Assembly (NCBI GenBank): GCA_030149295.1
Contig: JASBRV010000100.1
Location: 1 to 61,948, forward strand
DNA: 61,948 nt
Direction of reading: 5' to 3'
Source: Bacteriovoracales bacterium
GTDB taxonomy: Bacteria > Bdellovibrionota > Bacteriovoracia > Bacteriovoracales > Bacteriovoracaceae
Shown here: positions 48,922 to 58,652 of the stretch, piece after piece
Layout: the number at the start of each line of letters is the position of its first letter
How positions within the stretch are numbered: position 1 is the first letter of the stretch
Notes under the pieces: generated by a model
Seen by the model: the letters and a program-made list of their open reading frames with translations, nothing else
Database searches by the model: none
Told to the model about the DNA's origin: nothing
Position numbers and translations under genes: made by a program

Positions 48922-50463
48922 ATGAAAAAACTTACTCGAAACAAAGTATTATGTCTGACTATCCTGGTGATTCTACAATTTCCAGGTTTGGCTCAAAGCT
49001 TACCCCGCTTTGATTATGAAAAAATTAATGAGCATATAATCTCTTTGAAAGACCTTAGAACTAGAAAGCTGAGCTTAAATGAAGAAAGTTCTGGCGATGA
49101 ACTTCTGTTAAATTTGAGGGTGGTAGAAAACTATGGTCAATCTCTGGCTCATTACATCTTAGATTCATTCTCAAAAGGGACCATTCAGCCCTATACTCTC
49201 AATCTTCTTCATGAGTATTTGAAAACAAAGGTTGTTATCCATGAACGAATTGTAGATCTGAAAAGTGATATTAAAAAAAATGAGATTTTAAAAGCTCTAC
49301 AATTAGAGTCCTTCAGAAAAATCCATGATCTTTATTTTCACAAGAAGACATTAAGAACGATTCTGAATGACCAATTTAAGATTGAGAGTCTAGGACTCGA
49401 TAAGTGGTACAGTTTAAGAGATAGGGTACTCAATAAACGATACATTTCTAATAGAGAAGACTTTCTTAAGGCCAACGCTTTTCCCATCAAAGAATCCCAA
49501 AGACAAAAAAGTAAGCTTTTAAGTACATGGTCAAAAAGTGGTCTTTATGTTGCTCTAGAAAACAATGTAAGTTGGGCTTCTCTCGCAAACACTAAACTAT
49601 TTTGGCGAAATATTGGTGATGGTATCCTTGCGGGTGCAGGTAAAGTTGCTATTGGAGCTTCCTCTGTCTTTGGTAATGCCGTGGGGAATATTGCCTGGCG
49701 CGAGGGGTACCTAAAGAACAACACTGAGTTGTTGAGTATGCTAAAAGAAACATTAAAACCTTTCGACCTTCTTATGGAGAAAAAAGCATATAAATTTACT
49801 GATATAACCATACCCGGTAACTTTGGACACGTGGGAGTTTACATGGGCTCAGAGGAGCAGCTAAGGGAATTGGGATTATGGGAACTCCCTGAGATGAAAC
49901 CCTTCCGTGCACCCATAATAGAGGGCAAACGAATTTTTCAAGTAAGAAGGTGGGGGCTTGAATTTGATAGCCTTGAAAATTTCACGAACCTAGATGAGAT
50001 TGCTGTTCTTAGAGTGAATGGTTTTCTAGAAAGAGGAAAAAAGGACTTATCTTTGACGATTGAATATCTAGGTGATCAGATTGATAAAAACTATGACTTT
50101 GGATTTGATGCTATGACAGGTGAAACTGTCACTTGTACAGAGATATTTGCTTTCTCATATGGGTCCATTAGATGGCCATCAGACGAAATCTTAGGTCGTA
50201 CTACTATCTCTCCGGATAATGTTGCTGAACTGGCCTTCTATAAGGGGTCACCCTTAAAGACTATCTTCTATGTTACTGGCAATGAGAGAGGTCTCCAGCA
50301 CAGAACTGAGCAAGAGCTAGGAGAAGCTTTACAATATAAGAAGATAAATGGTTTTTATAAAAAATCTAGTCAAAAATGCCGTCGAGATATGATCCGAAGC
50401 AGAAGAAATGGTATTCGCTTTAAATATATTTGTGATGACATCCTTACCGAAAAAAAGTACTAG
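48922..50463 (+). CDS. Exported YiiX/YebB-like permuted papain-fold hydrolase
   Basis: About 513 residues with a signal peptide (LCLTILVILQFPGLAQS). The N-terminal 290 residues are helical. The C-terminal domain has FGHVGVYMGS with the His (about 303) and YDFGFDAMTGETVTCTEIF with the Cys (about 404), the permuted NlpC/P60 order of YiiX-like enzymes. Such enzymes cleave amide or ester bonds in lipids or peptides of the envelope. ATG 48922 gives the better signal peptide than 48910. It stands alone before the metal-efflux cluster. Confidence 0.72.
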   Translation: MKKLTRNKVLCLTILVILQFPGLAQSLPRFDYEKINEHIISLKDLRTRKLSLNEESSGDELLLNLRVVENYGQSLAHYILDSFSKGTIQPYTLNLLHEYLKTKVVIHERIVDLKSDIKKNEILKALQLESFRKIHDLYFHKKTLRTILNDQFKIESLGLDKWYSLRDRVLNKRYISNREDFLKANAFPIKESQRQKSKLLSTWSKSGLYVALENNVSWASLANTKLFWRNIGDGILAGAGKVAIGASSVFGNAVGNIAWREGYLKNNTELLSMLKETLKPFDLLMEKKAYKFTDITIPGNFGHVGVYMGSEEQLRELGLWELPEMKPFRAPIIEGKRIFQVRRWGLEFDSLENFTNLDEIAVLRVNGFLERGKKDLSLTIEYLGDQIDKNYDFGFDAMTGETVTCTEIFAFSYGSIRWPSDEILGRTTISPDNVAELAFYKGSPLKTIFYVTGNERGLQHRTEQELGEALQYKKINGFYKKSSQKCRRDMIRSRRNGIRFKYICDDILTEKKY

Positions 50464-50620
50464 GTATAGCGATTTAATTAATTGAAAGGTTTTTCTTGAT
50501 AAAAGCCTATCTGTGATGAAGATATCAACTAGATACGAGTTATAGAAGTCAAGTTTCTGCCAATCTCTTGATAAAGATTGATGAAAATTAATACTTAATG
50601 TACACTTACACTTGGTAAAC

Positions 50621-50950
50621 ATGAAACTTCTATTAATACTTACATTAACGTACTCTATTTTCGCTGACTTTGCATCTACGTCCTTTTTTGAAGGTGAGTC
50701 GCTATCTCAGGTTGAATCATCAACCAGTTGTAGAGATACAGGTATCCACACTTCAAGTGATAAAGAGGATGAGTCACATAAGGATGAGCATCACTGTCAC
50801 GTAGGTCACTTACACTGCTTTATTATTAATTCACTTGTTAGTACCGTTACATCACCATCTAAGCCAAGTACTCATACTACGTTCCCTAATACCTTATTAG
50901 GTAATGTACAATATTTTTTCTCAGACATTAACCGTCCTCCAATTTCTTAG
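50621..50950 (+). CDS. Small exported His-rich protein of the metal-efflux cluster
   Basis: A 109-residue protein with a signal peptide (LLLILTLTYSIFADFA) and a His/Cys/acid cluster in the middle (HKDEHHCHVGHLHC), a plausible periplasmic Zn/Co/Cd/Cu-binding site. The C-terminus is Ser/Thr/Pro-rich. It is the first gene of the cluster, 47 bp before czcC. Family not recognised; a metal chaperone or sensor is inferred. Confidence 0.6.
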   Translation: MKLLLILTLTYSIFADFASTSFFEGESLSQVESSTSCRDTGIHTSSDKEDESHKDEHHCHVGHLHCFIINSLVSTVTSPSKPSTHTTFPNTLLGNVQYFFSDINRPPIS

Positions 50951-50997
50951 TCTTCCAATCATTTTTGTTACTGTTTTTAACGAATAAAGGATGACTT

Positions 50998-52218
50998 ATG
51001 TACACCTACTTTTTGGCAATTGTATTGCTTTCTACAAGTGCTATTCAGGCTAATAGTAATTGTAGTATTACGAATATCAGCGAATTTTACGAGAAGATTA
51101 AATCTAATGGGCCAATGTACTCAGAAGCCATTAAGGAAAAAGAGAAGGTTTCTAGTGTTATTGATATTGCTAAGCAAAAGCCAAACCCTGAATTAGATTT
51201 CGAGTATCTAAAAGGCCACATGAGCGACTTAGATGTAAGGACGTATGCTCTCACGGCTCAACATATAGTTGAGTTTGGCTCTAAAAGAGAAAAAAGGATT
51301 AAGAAAGCCAAAAGCTTTCAAGAACTTAAGAAGGCAGAGATAGAACTTCGCCTTTTTAATTCAAACCTAAATGCAACGGCTAAATATCAGCGTGCTGCAC
51401 AGCTAAGCAAAACGATAGCTTCTGTCAAAGAAGTGGTTGAAACCTTTGAGATGATTATTAAAAAACTAGCTTCTAGGAAGAGATTAAATCCAGAAGAGAC
51501 TGTTTCTTTATCTACACTTAGGCTTGCATCTAATGACTATAAGAATCAACTCAATAATTTAGAAAATGAAAAAGTGATATTACTTGGAAGTATTTCATTC
51601 TTAACGAGCTGCAAGAGGATTACTCCTAAGTATGATGAATTGAAGTATAAGCTTATTAAACTTGATACTGGTTACCCAATAATAGCAGGACTTACTCAAC
51701 TAGAAGATTTGAAAGTTGACTTAGCTTTGGGTGAGCTTGATGTACAAAAGTCGCTTGGGTATTCCAATATTTCTATTGGTCCAAAAATTGAGTATCAAGG
51801 GCAAGGTGATACAAAGTTCATGACCGCTGGTATCTCTGTATCATTTGCACTTCCTTTATTTCAAACAAATGATGGTGGGAAATTAAATGCTTTGAAAAGT
51901 GTTTCGGCTCAAAAAATTTCATCAAAAAATAGAAAAGAAATGCTGAAGATTCAAAGAGAAAATTTGATATCAAAAATAAGGCGTTCAATTGAAGCCTTGT
52001 CTAGAATGCCAAGTTTAATTGAGCTCGAAAAAAAGCATATTGAGGTTGAGAAGTTATTTTCCAGGGGAGTTGTATCAATTCCGATGACAATAGAGTCACA
52101 CAGACAACAGATTGACTTCTTAAAATCAAGGTTTCAAATTGAAAGTGAAATTTTAAGCACATATGGAAAAATCATATTGATAAATGGAAATATCGCTGCT
52201 TTTGAAAAAGTACTTTAG
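50998..52218 (+). CDS. czcC: CzcC-like TolC-family outer-membrane efflux protein
   Basis: A 406-residue protein with a signal peptide (AIVLLSTSAIQANS) and two TolC-type repeats: NPELDFEYLKG, LTAQHIVEFGSKREKRIKKAK, then ISIGPKIEYQGQGDTKFMTAGISVSFALPLFQ. It forms the outer-membrane exit duct for an RND metal pump and lies upstream of the czcB-like and czcA genes. AAAGGA precedes ATG. Metal specificity is taken from CzcA. Confidence 0.87.
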   Translation: MYTYFLAIVLLSTSAIQANSNCSITNISEFYEKIKSNGPMYSEAIKEKEKVSSVIDIAKQKPNPELDFEYLKGHMSDLDVRTYALTAQHIVEFGSKREKRIKKAKSFQELKKAEIELRLFNSNLNATAKYQRAAQLSKTIASVKEVVETFEMIIKKLASRKRLNPEETVSLSTLRLASNDYKNQLNNLENEKVILLGSISFLTSCKRITPKYDELKYKLIKLDTGYPIIAGLTQLEDLKVDLALGELDVQKSLGYSNISIGPKIEYQGQGDTKFMTAGISVSFALPLFQTNDGGKLNALKSVSAQKISSKNRKEMLKIQRENLISKIRRSIEALSRMPSLIELEKKHIEVEKLFSRGVVSIPMTIESHRQQIDFLKSRFQIESEILSTYGKIILINGNIAAFEKVL

Positions 52219-52322
52219 AAGCATCGATGGTTCTAATGAAGAGCATTGCCTTATTTCAAATCATTTACCACTTATTTGAGAGGCCTGCTCACTACATATT
52301 TTTTAAAAAATAGGAGTCACAA

Positions 52323-52892
52323 TTGAACAAGGTAATATTATTAATATTTATTGGAATAATTACTCATAATATTTCTTACGCAGAAAAGCACGACGATCAT
52401 TCAGGACATGATCATCGGTCTAAGGAGAGAGTTAAGAATAAAGAAGAGCACAAAGAAGAAAAGCACCAACATGATGATCATAATGGTGAAAAAGCCGAAG
52501 AAGGTGAACATAGAGACCATGATGATCATGGAGGTAGTAAGTCAATTGGTACAGGAAAGGCGATTGAAGTAGTCGATGAAGAAAAAGGGTTTAAGTTATC
52601 TAAAGAGGCAATCAAGACTTTAAGCATTAAGCTGCAGACAATAGCTAGTGATGAATTCTTAATCGGTAAGAAAACCCTAGTCGTTTCTAAGTCAATAAAG
52701 GGTATATATCGTTTTAGAGGTGGTTTTTTTAAATTCTTACCAGTGACATCTATTAAGAAAGTAAAAGACAGATATTTAATAAAGGTTAAAGGTGTTGGTT
52801 TTGGAGATCAAATAGTAATTAACGGAGTTGGACTACTTCGAGTTGCTGATGTGTATTCAACAGATAAGGCAGAGTACTCTCACTCTCACTAG
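52323..52892 (+). CDS. Minimal CzcB-like periplasmic protein, His-rich
   Basis: A 189-residue protein with a signal peptide (VILLIFIGIITHNISYA) and a His/Asp-rich N-terminal stretch (DDHSGHDHR, HQHDDHNGE). The rest has only the first and last parts of an RND adaptor: KGFKLSKEAIKTLSIKLQT, then FLPVTSIKKVKDRYLIKVKGVGFGDQIVINGVGLLRVAD. The coiled-coil hairpin and lipoyl halves seem missing. TTG start at 52323 with AGGAG. It may be a metal-binding auxiliary of the pump; a full adaptor is not seen nearby. Confidence 0.65.
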   Translation: MNKVILLIFIGIITHNISYAEKHDDHSGHDHRSKERVKNKEEHKEEKHQHDDHNGEKAEEGEHRDHDDHGGSKSIGTGKAIEVVDEEKGFKLSKEAIKTLSIKLQTIASDEFLIGKKTLVVSKSIKGIYRFRGGFFKFLPVTSIKKVKDRYLIKVKGVGFGDQIVINGVGLLRVADVYSTDKAEYSHSH

Positions 52893-52903
52893 GATGTATA
52901 ATA

Positions 52904-55900
52904 ATGATAAATAAAATTATTGAGTTTTCAGTTGGTAATAGAATGTTTGTCTTCATGGCAACAATACTACTGCTGATATTTGGTTATCGCTCATTTCAAA
53001 CATTATCAATTGATGCTGTCCCTGATATTACAAATACTCAGGTGCAGATTAATACTTCAGTTAAGGGTCTTGTACCTGAAGAGATTGAACGAATGGTAAC
53101 TTTCCCCATTGAATACTCAATGAATGGTATTCCTGGAGTTGAAACAATTCGTTCTATATCCAGATTTGGAATTTCACAGGTAACGGTTATTTTTAAAGAA
53201 GACACCCCGATATTAACGGCAAGACAGCTTGTAAGTGAAAAATTACAAAACATTGAATTGCCATCTGGAATAACACCAGAGATGGGGCCAATAAGTACAG
53301 GGCTTGGTGAGATTTTTCATTATTCAATTTCTGCTAAAAATCCTAAGTCTGATCCAGAAGAAAGACTGAAAGAGCTAATGGAATTACGCTCCCTTCAAGA
53401 TTGGTTCATTAAGCCAAGGCTTCTGACGGTTAAAGGTGTTACAGAGGTTAATACTATCGGAGGTTATGAGAAGCAATTCTTTATACAGCCTGACATTGAA
53501 CTTCTGGCCAAATATGGTCTTCATTTTGATGATATTGAAGTTGCAATTGAAAGTACAAACTTAAATGTTGGTGGAGGCTACATACAGCAATCTGGTGAGC
53601 AATTGCTTGTTAGAGGTGTCGGTCTATTAAAAACATTTAAAGAGATAGAAGATGTCGTCGTAAAAAGACTCTCAGACTACCAAGTCATCAAAATCAAGGA
53701 TATTGCCAAGGTTAAATTTGATAAACAAATTAGGACAGGAGCTGCTACCGTAAATGGTGAAGAATCAATTATTGGAACGGCCTTCATGCTCCTTGGTGAG
53801 AATAGTCGTACTGTATCAACTGATATTTTTGATAAGATAACTCAAATTAAAAAGGATTTACCTGATTGGGTAGAGCTTGATGTTCTTTATAATCGCTCCA
53901 ATATGGTTAATGCAACACTTGGTACTGTGGAACACAATCTCTTTATGGGAGCCTTTTTAGTTATCTTGTTTCTTTTGATGCTTGTTGGAAATCTCAGAGC
54001 AGCTATTATAACTTCTATTATCATTCCTATTTCTCTTCTTATCACTTTCATTTTAATGAAATGGCAAAATGTTTCGGGAAACTTAATGAGTTTAGGTGCA
54101 CTTGATTTTGGGATCATTGTAGATGGAGCTGTTATTGTTATTGAGAACTGTGTCCATAAACTCCAAAAGGAAGGTTCTCGTTTAGGGCGAGAACTGACGA
54201 GAGATGAAGTTAAAAAATATGTAACTGACGCTGCTATTGAAATACGCTCTGCTGCTGGTTTTGGTGAGTTGATTGTAATTATCGTATTTGTTCCATTATT
54301 TGCTTTAACAGGAGTTGAAGGAAAGATGTTTGGGCCAATGGCCCAAACATTTATAATGGCATTATGCTCAGCGCTAGTGCTTTCGTTTACACTTGTTCCA
54401 GCTCTGGCTGCAACTTTTTTAAGTGGAAAAACAAGAGATTCTAAACCATACCTTATGAGAATGGCCGAGAATGCTTTTTCTCCCGCTTTGAAAAAAGCAC
54501 TCGACTTTAAGAAAATTGTTCTAGGAATTGGGATTGTCTCTATTTTTTCTGGTGTCATTCTATTTTCAAGAATGGGTTCTGAATTTATCCCTCAGCTTGA
54601 TGAGGGAGATTTTGCTCTTCAATTTATTCGCCCAGCGAATATTAACACTGAAAATTCAGTAAAACTTCAAATGCTTTCAGAAAGACTTATCAAAGAATTT
54701 CCACAAGTCGAAAACGTATTTGCAAGAACTGGTGCTGCTGAAGTTGCGACTGATCCTATGGGAGTTAATATCTCTGATTCATACGTTATGTTGAAAGACA
54801 GAGATAAATGGCCAGAAGATAGTAAAATCACAAATAAAGACGAATTGATTGAAGCCGTTAAAGCAAAAATAGAGCTTCATGTTCCGGGCCAAGTCTTAAT
54901 GGTATCTCAGCCAGTAGAGCTAAGATTTAATGAGTTATTAGAAGGAACAAGGGCCGATGTTTCTGCCAAAATCTTTGGAGAGGATTTAGATAAACTCATT
55001 GCTTACTCAAAACAAGTTGCTGAAATAGTCGGTGAAATTCCTGATTCTGGTGAAGCTGAGTCTGAGTCAAAAGGTAAATCACCAATGATTCAGTACACAC
55101 CAAAGATGAACGAGCTTGCCCAATTAGGTGTTACCGCTAGACCTGTACTTGATGCTATTAGTACCGCAGTTGGTGGAAAAGAGATTGGACACGTTTACGA
55201 AGGAGTGCGAAAGTTTCCGATTGTGACAAGACTTTCAGAGGATCAGAGAAAAGATGTTTTTACTATTAGTCAGCTTCCAGTGGGAATTTCAGAGGGGTTT
55301 ACTGTCCCGATTTCACAAATAGCAGATATAGACTTTGTAGAAACATTCACTGCTGTTGCCCGTGAAAATTCACAAAGAAGAATTGCAGTCTTAATTAATC
55401 CTAAAACAAGAGATATTGAGACATTTGTAAATAAGGCCAAGTCACTTGTTGAAGAAAAGATTAAGTTTCCAGAAGGTTATTACATAGAATGGGGAGGAAG
55501 TTTTAAAAATCTTCAAAGTGCTAAAGAGCGTCTTTCGGTACTTGTTCCTCTTGCGATGTTAATTATCATTGGAATGCTCTACGCTGCATTTAAAAACTTC
55601 GCCCAAGTTATACTGATTTTTGCCTGTGCACCAATGGCCTTAATTGGCGGTGTATTGTCTCTAAACATCGCTGGAATGCCATTTAGTATCTCTGCTGGTG
55701 TTGGTTTTATAGCCTTATCTGGTATTAGTATTCTCAATGGAGTCGTCTTAGTTACTTACTTCAACAGGCTAGTTCTTGATGGAAAGTCTCCAGATGATGT
55801 GGTTGTGGAAGGCGCTATGACGAGATTGAGGCCGGTTCTTATGACTGCTCTTACTGATATTTTTGGCTTTTTGCCAATGATGTTTTCATCAGGTTTAGGT

Positions 55901-56035
55901 GCCGAAGTTCAGAAACCTCTAGCTACTGTGATTGTAGGGGGAATCATTTCAGCGACTCTTCTAACTTTGATTGTCCTTCCGAGCCTTTATCGTCTCTTTT
56001 TTAACTTTATGCAACCTACATTGGAGAAACCATGA
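52904..56035 (+). CDS. czcA: Heavy-metal RND efflux pump CzcA
   Basis: A 1043-residue inner-membrane transporter of normal length for the HME-RND family. The first helix (MFVFMATILLLIFGYRSF) leads to the family start TLSIDAVPDITNTQVQI. The proton-relay motif DFGIIVDGAVIVIEN (about 401-415) is the type seen in Zn/Co/Cd pumps rather than Cu/Ag ones. C-terminal helices include IIIGMLYAAF, LSGISILNGVVLVTYF and GAMTRLRPVLMTALTDIFGF. It exports divalent cations with CzcC. Its stop overlaps the DUF3703 gene (ATGA). Confidence 0.93.
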   Translation: MINKIIEFSVGNRMFVFMATILLLIFGYRSFQTLSIDAVPDITNTQVQINTSVKGLVPEEIERMVTFPIEYSMNGIPGVETIRSISRFGISQVTVIFKEDTPILTARQLVSEKLQNIELPSGITPEMGPISTGLGEIFHYSISAKNPKSDPEERLKELMELRSLQDWFIKPRLLTVKGVTEVNTIGGYEKQFFIQPDIELLAKYGLHFDDIEVAIESTNLNVGGGYIQQSGEQLLVRGVGLLKTFKEIEDVVVKRLSDYQVIKIKDIAKVKFDKQIRTGAATVNGEESIIGTAFMLLGENSRTVSTDIFDKITQIKKDLPDWVELDVLYNRSNMVNATLGTVEHNLFMGAFLVILFLLMLVGNLRAAIITSIIIPISLLITFILMKWQNVSGNLMSLGALDFGIIVDGAVIVIENCVHKLQKEGSRLGRELTRDEVKKYVTDAAIEIRSAAGFGELIVIIVFVPLFALTGVEGKMFGPMAQTFIMALCSALVLSFTLVPALAATFLSGKTRDSKPYLMRMAENAFSPALKKALDFKKIVLGIGIVSIFSGVILFSRMGSEFIPQLDEGDFALQFIRPANINTENSVKLQMLSERLIKEFPQVENVFARTGAAEVATDPMGVNISDSYVMLKDRDKWPEDSKITNKDELIEAVKAKIELHVPGQVLMVSQPVELRFNELLEGTRADVSAKIFGEDLDKLIAYSKQVAEIVGEIPDSGEAESESKGKSPMIQYTPKMNELAQLGVTARPVLDAISTAVGGKEIGHVYEGVRKFPIVTRLSEDQRKDVFTISQLPVGISEGFTVPISQIADIDFVETFTAVARENSQRRIAVLINPKTRDIETFVNKAKSLVEEKIKFPEGYYIEWGGSFKNLQSAKERLSVLVPLAMLIIIGMLYAAFKNFAQVILIFACAPMALIGGVLSLNIAGMPFSISAGVGFIALSGISILNGVVLVTYFNRLVLDGKSPDDVVVEGAMTRLRPVLMTALTDIFGFLPMMFSSGLGAEVQKPLATVIVGGIISATLLTLIVLPSLYRLFFNFMQPTLEKP

Positions 56036-56382
56036 ACTCTAAACTAAGAAAGAGATTTTACTTGGAAATAGAAAGGGCAAGGTCTTTAATTTCTAAGAAA
56101 AATTTTCAGGCGTCATTTGCACATTTAGAAAGAGCTCATGTTTTGGGGCAGAGGTATGTAATCCCTCATACTATATCTCACTGGTATATGCTTAAAGTAG
56201 GAGTCGCAGAGCGTAATTTTAAAGAAGTCTTGGGACAGTTGATAAGACTACCACTTGGTATCTTGGGTTCATTTGTAGGGATTGTTCCTACTGGTAATAC
56301 AGGAGGAAGTAATGTTTCTGCATTTCTAAAGATGGAAATTCCTCAAGAGTTACTAGAATTAATGGAGGATGAAAATGGGTAG
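56032..56382 (+). CDS. DUF3703 protein
   Basis: A 116-residue protein with FQASFAHLERAHVLGQRYVIPHTISHWYMLK (two His in a helical repeat) and GIVPTGNTGGSNVSAFLKM, matching the DUF3703 family, which is often between czcA and cation diffusion facilitators. The His and Tyr residues could bind metal. No signal peptide, so probably cytoplasmic. It overlaps czcA by 4 bp and the CDF gene by 8 bp, all three translationally coupled. Confidence 0.82.
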   Translation: MNSKLRKRFYLEIERARSLISKKNFQASFAHLERAHVLGQRYVIPHTISHWYMLKVGVAERNFKEVLGQLIRLPLGILGSFVGIVPTGNTGGSNVSAFLKMEIPQELLELMEDENG

Positions 56383-57253
56383 CCATCACCACCACCACCA
56401 TCATGGTAGTAAAAATATTTTGATAGCCTTTTTTCTAAATGCTGGGTTTGCTGTTATTGAACTTATTGGTGGTTATTTAACAAATAGTGTCGCCATTTAT
56501 TCAGATGCTTTACATGATTTTGGAGATAGTCTCGCTCTGCTTTTTTCATACTTTGCTGAAAAGTTAAGTCACAAAAGTGCAGATGAGAAGTACACATTTG
56601 GCTACAGACGATTTTCAATGCTTTCTGCATTAGTTAATGGCATTATCCTATTATCAGGTAGCGTATTTGTCATTTTCGAAGCCTTCAAGCGAATCATGTC
56701 ACCTGAAGAGGTCGCTCCCGAAGGAATGTTAGGCCTTGCAGTTCTTGGAATCCTTGTAAATTCTTTTGCGGCATATAGATTATCTAAAGATGATGGGACA
56801 AATACCAAAATGGTCATGTTGCACCTTTTAGAGGATTTGTTGGGGTGGATCGCCGTTTTTATAGTTAGTATAGTTCTTCTGTTTAAACCTTGGTTTGTTT
56901 TAGACTCTATCCTTTCAATTTTAATTTCGTTAATGATTCTCAGAGGTGTTTACAAAAACTTAATAAAAATTGGTTTTATTTTTCTCCAAAAATTTCCAGA
57001 CGAACTTGAGTTTGAAAAGTTAAAGAAAGAGATAGTGCAGCTTGATCTCGTAAAGGATATTCATGCAATTAAAGGTTGGTCAATTGATGACAGCACTTTT
57101 TATTTGCGCTTCCACGTTCTCGTTCCTAAGCAAACAACTATTGAGAAAATCGACGTTTTAAAGGCTCAGATTAAAGAGGTCTTAAAGGAATATAAAGTTC
57201 AGCATTCCACAGTTGAGTTTGAGTCCGAAGGGGGATGTGATGATGTTCAATAG
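56375..57253 (+). CDS. czcD: Cation diffusion facilitator (CzcD/ZitB-like) with natural N-terminal His7
   Basis: A 292-residue transporter. It begins MGSHHHHHHHGSKN, then six membrane helices with the metal sites of TM2 (YSDALHDFGDSLAL) and TM5 (MLHLLEDLLGW), and a C-terminal ferredoxin-like domain (VKDIHAIKGWSIDDSTFYLRFHVLVP). CDF proteins move Zn or related ions from cytosol to periplasm, feeding CzcCBA. ATG 56375 has GGAGG; ATG 56369 is too close. The His run mimics an engineered tag but sits in natural context. Confidence 0.93.
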   Translation: MGSHHHHHHHGSKNILIAFFLNAGFAVIELIGGYLTNSVAIYSDALHDFGDSLALLFSYFAEKLSHKSADEKYTFGYRRFSMLSALVNGIILLSGSVFVIFEAFKRIMSPEEVAPEGMLGLAVLGILVNSFAAYRLSKDDGTNTKMVMLHLLEDLLGWIAVFIVSIVLLFKPWFVLDSILSILISLMILRGVYKNLIKIGFIFLQKFPDELEFEKLKKEIVQLDLVKDIHAIKGWSIDDSTFYLRFHVLVPKQTTIEKIDVLKAQIKEVLKEYKVQHSTVEFESEGGCDDVQ

Positions 57254-57285
57254 CTGTGCGTGCACTACGATTTCGAGAGGAAGAA

Positions 57286-58158
57286 TTATCTCAAATCGAT
57301 TTTAACGTCATCAAGCGAAACGAATTTATAGTCAGCTTTTGATTTATACTCTTTAATATAACGATCAATTAATTCAACTGACTTAGACCTAAGATCATGA
57401 AAGAGAATGACTCCTCCCTTTTTCTCGTTAGTTTCATTTACATAGCCCTTCAAGCATTTTCTAACAGACCACCCTTTCGACCAGCAACCCCAATCTGCTG
57501 CTCTTCTTACTTTAAACATTGAAGCCTCCATACTTCCCCCAATATCCCAAAGTAATGGTCCGTAATAATTGTTACCGTATGGAGTGTCGTTAATAATCTC
57601 AGCGGCACGCGATTGCCAAGAACCATAAGGAGCACGAAAATACCATTTTGTAGAATTAACCATAAATGGTTCCATTAAATCGTGGGCATCGATTATAGCC
57701 TCTTTAATTTTCTTTTTCTTAAAAATGCCAGAAATATCACCTATATTTTTGTGTTGCATAGAGTGGTTTGCAACAATATGGCCTTCATTCACCATTCTTT
57801 GAAGGAGTGCTCTATTTTTCCGAACAGTGTTCTGGTTAAGACCACCATTAATGTCGATCTTATGGCCCAGAACAAAAAAAGCTGCTTGGATATTATTGTC
57901 TCTTAAAATATCTAAAATCTTGTCCGTCACTCCTGGAGTAGGGCCATCATCGATTGTTATGATGAGTTCCTTTTTGCCTTGATGAAGGTTTTCCATATTT
58001 CTTCTTCGGAGGTCTTTTTGGTGGTGCGTTTTCTCCACAAGGTTAGCATAATACGAATATATACTCTCTGGACTCCCATCTGTGCGTTTGTCGTGAGCTT
58101 TGACCTCAGTAAGATAGGTCACATTGAAAAAAAATAGAATTAAAAGGAGACTTTTCAT
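57286..58158 (-). CDS. Exported polysaccharide deacetylase (NodB family)
   Basis: A 290-residue protein with a signal peptide (LLLILFFFNVTYLTEVKA). The NodB domain has motif 1 TIDDGPTPG (metal Asp), motif 2 HSMQH (H-x3-H), motif 3 RAPYGSW, and the C-terminal GGVILFHDL with the catalytic His. It would deacetylate peptidoglycan or another N-acetyl-hexosamine polymer. ATG 58158 has GAGGG. The remnant at 48391 is a homologue lacking the N-terminus. It is convergent with the CDF gene. Confidence 0.9.
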   Translation of the reverse strand: MKSLLLILFFFNVTYLTEVKAHDKRTDGSPESIYSYYANLVEKTHHQKDLRRRNMENLHQGKKELIITIDDGPTPGVTDKILDILRDNNIQAAFFVLGHKIDINGGLNQNTVRKNRALLQRMVNEGHIVANHSMQHKNIGDISGIFKKKKIKEAIIDAHDLMEPFMVNSTKWYFRAPYGSWQSRAAEIINDTPYGNNYYGPLLWDIGGSMEASMFKVRRAADWGCWSKGWSVRKCLKGYVNETNEKKGGVILFHDLRSKSVELIDRYIKEYKSKADYKFVSLDDVKIDLR

Positions 58159-58322
58159 GTACGCCCTCATAAATGAAATGCAATTCTGTCAGATCATGCA
58201 CTTATACGTTAAATAGTCCCGGTTACAATAAAAGTAGTAATTTTTTCCTTTTAAAAAATAGAGGGGCTATAACTAGCTGAAATACTTGGGGGGAGGAGGT
58301 TTGAGTGGAGGGCTTAAGTAAG

Positions 58323-58652
58323 CTACTTTAATAGCAAGGCAGCTCCGCCACCGCCCATATCACCACCTGAGGCTGCCATCACTTGATTAATGAATTTTTG
58401 ATTGAGCTGTGAACCATCTTGAAAATAAATTGAATTAAGGTTCGTATTATTTAGGTTGATGGTAAGAGAGTTATTCTTTGGTTCAACGCCTTCAAACTTT
58501 ACATAGCCCTCGGCAATGTCTGCGAAACGAGCGTAGGTACCGTCATGAGATTCAATAGCTTCAATTTGATTGCTTTCTAAAATCAGGAGCCTAGATTCTT
58601 GAGCGAAAATTGAAAGAGGCAATAGTGCAATTAAAGCTATAATATATTTCAT
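58323..58652 (-). CDS. Small exported protein, Gly-rich C-terminus
   Basis: A 109-residue protein with a signal peptide (IIALIALLPLSIFA, cleavage after AQ), a beta-rich middle (YARFADIAEGYVKFEGV) and a C-terminal ASGGDMGGGGAALLLK. Its ATG overlaps the stop of the regulator upstream (ATGA), so the pair is one unit. No family recognised. Confidence 0.6.
   Translation of the reverse strand: MKYIIALIALLPLSIFAQESRLLILESNQIEAIESHDGTYARFADIAEGYVKFEGVEPKNNSLTINLNNTNLNSIYFQDGSQLNQKFINQVMAASGGDMGGGGAALLLK

Noticed and set aside
53887..54558. 223-residue minus-strand ORF inside czcA
   Set aside because: Antisense shadow of a strongly conserved transporter gene; no ribosome site or protein-like pattern.
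56375..56410. Cloning-vector contamination suggested by the His7 run
   Set aside because: Flanking sequence is continuous with the native DUF3703 and CDF genes, and His-rich N-termini are usual in metal transporters.
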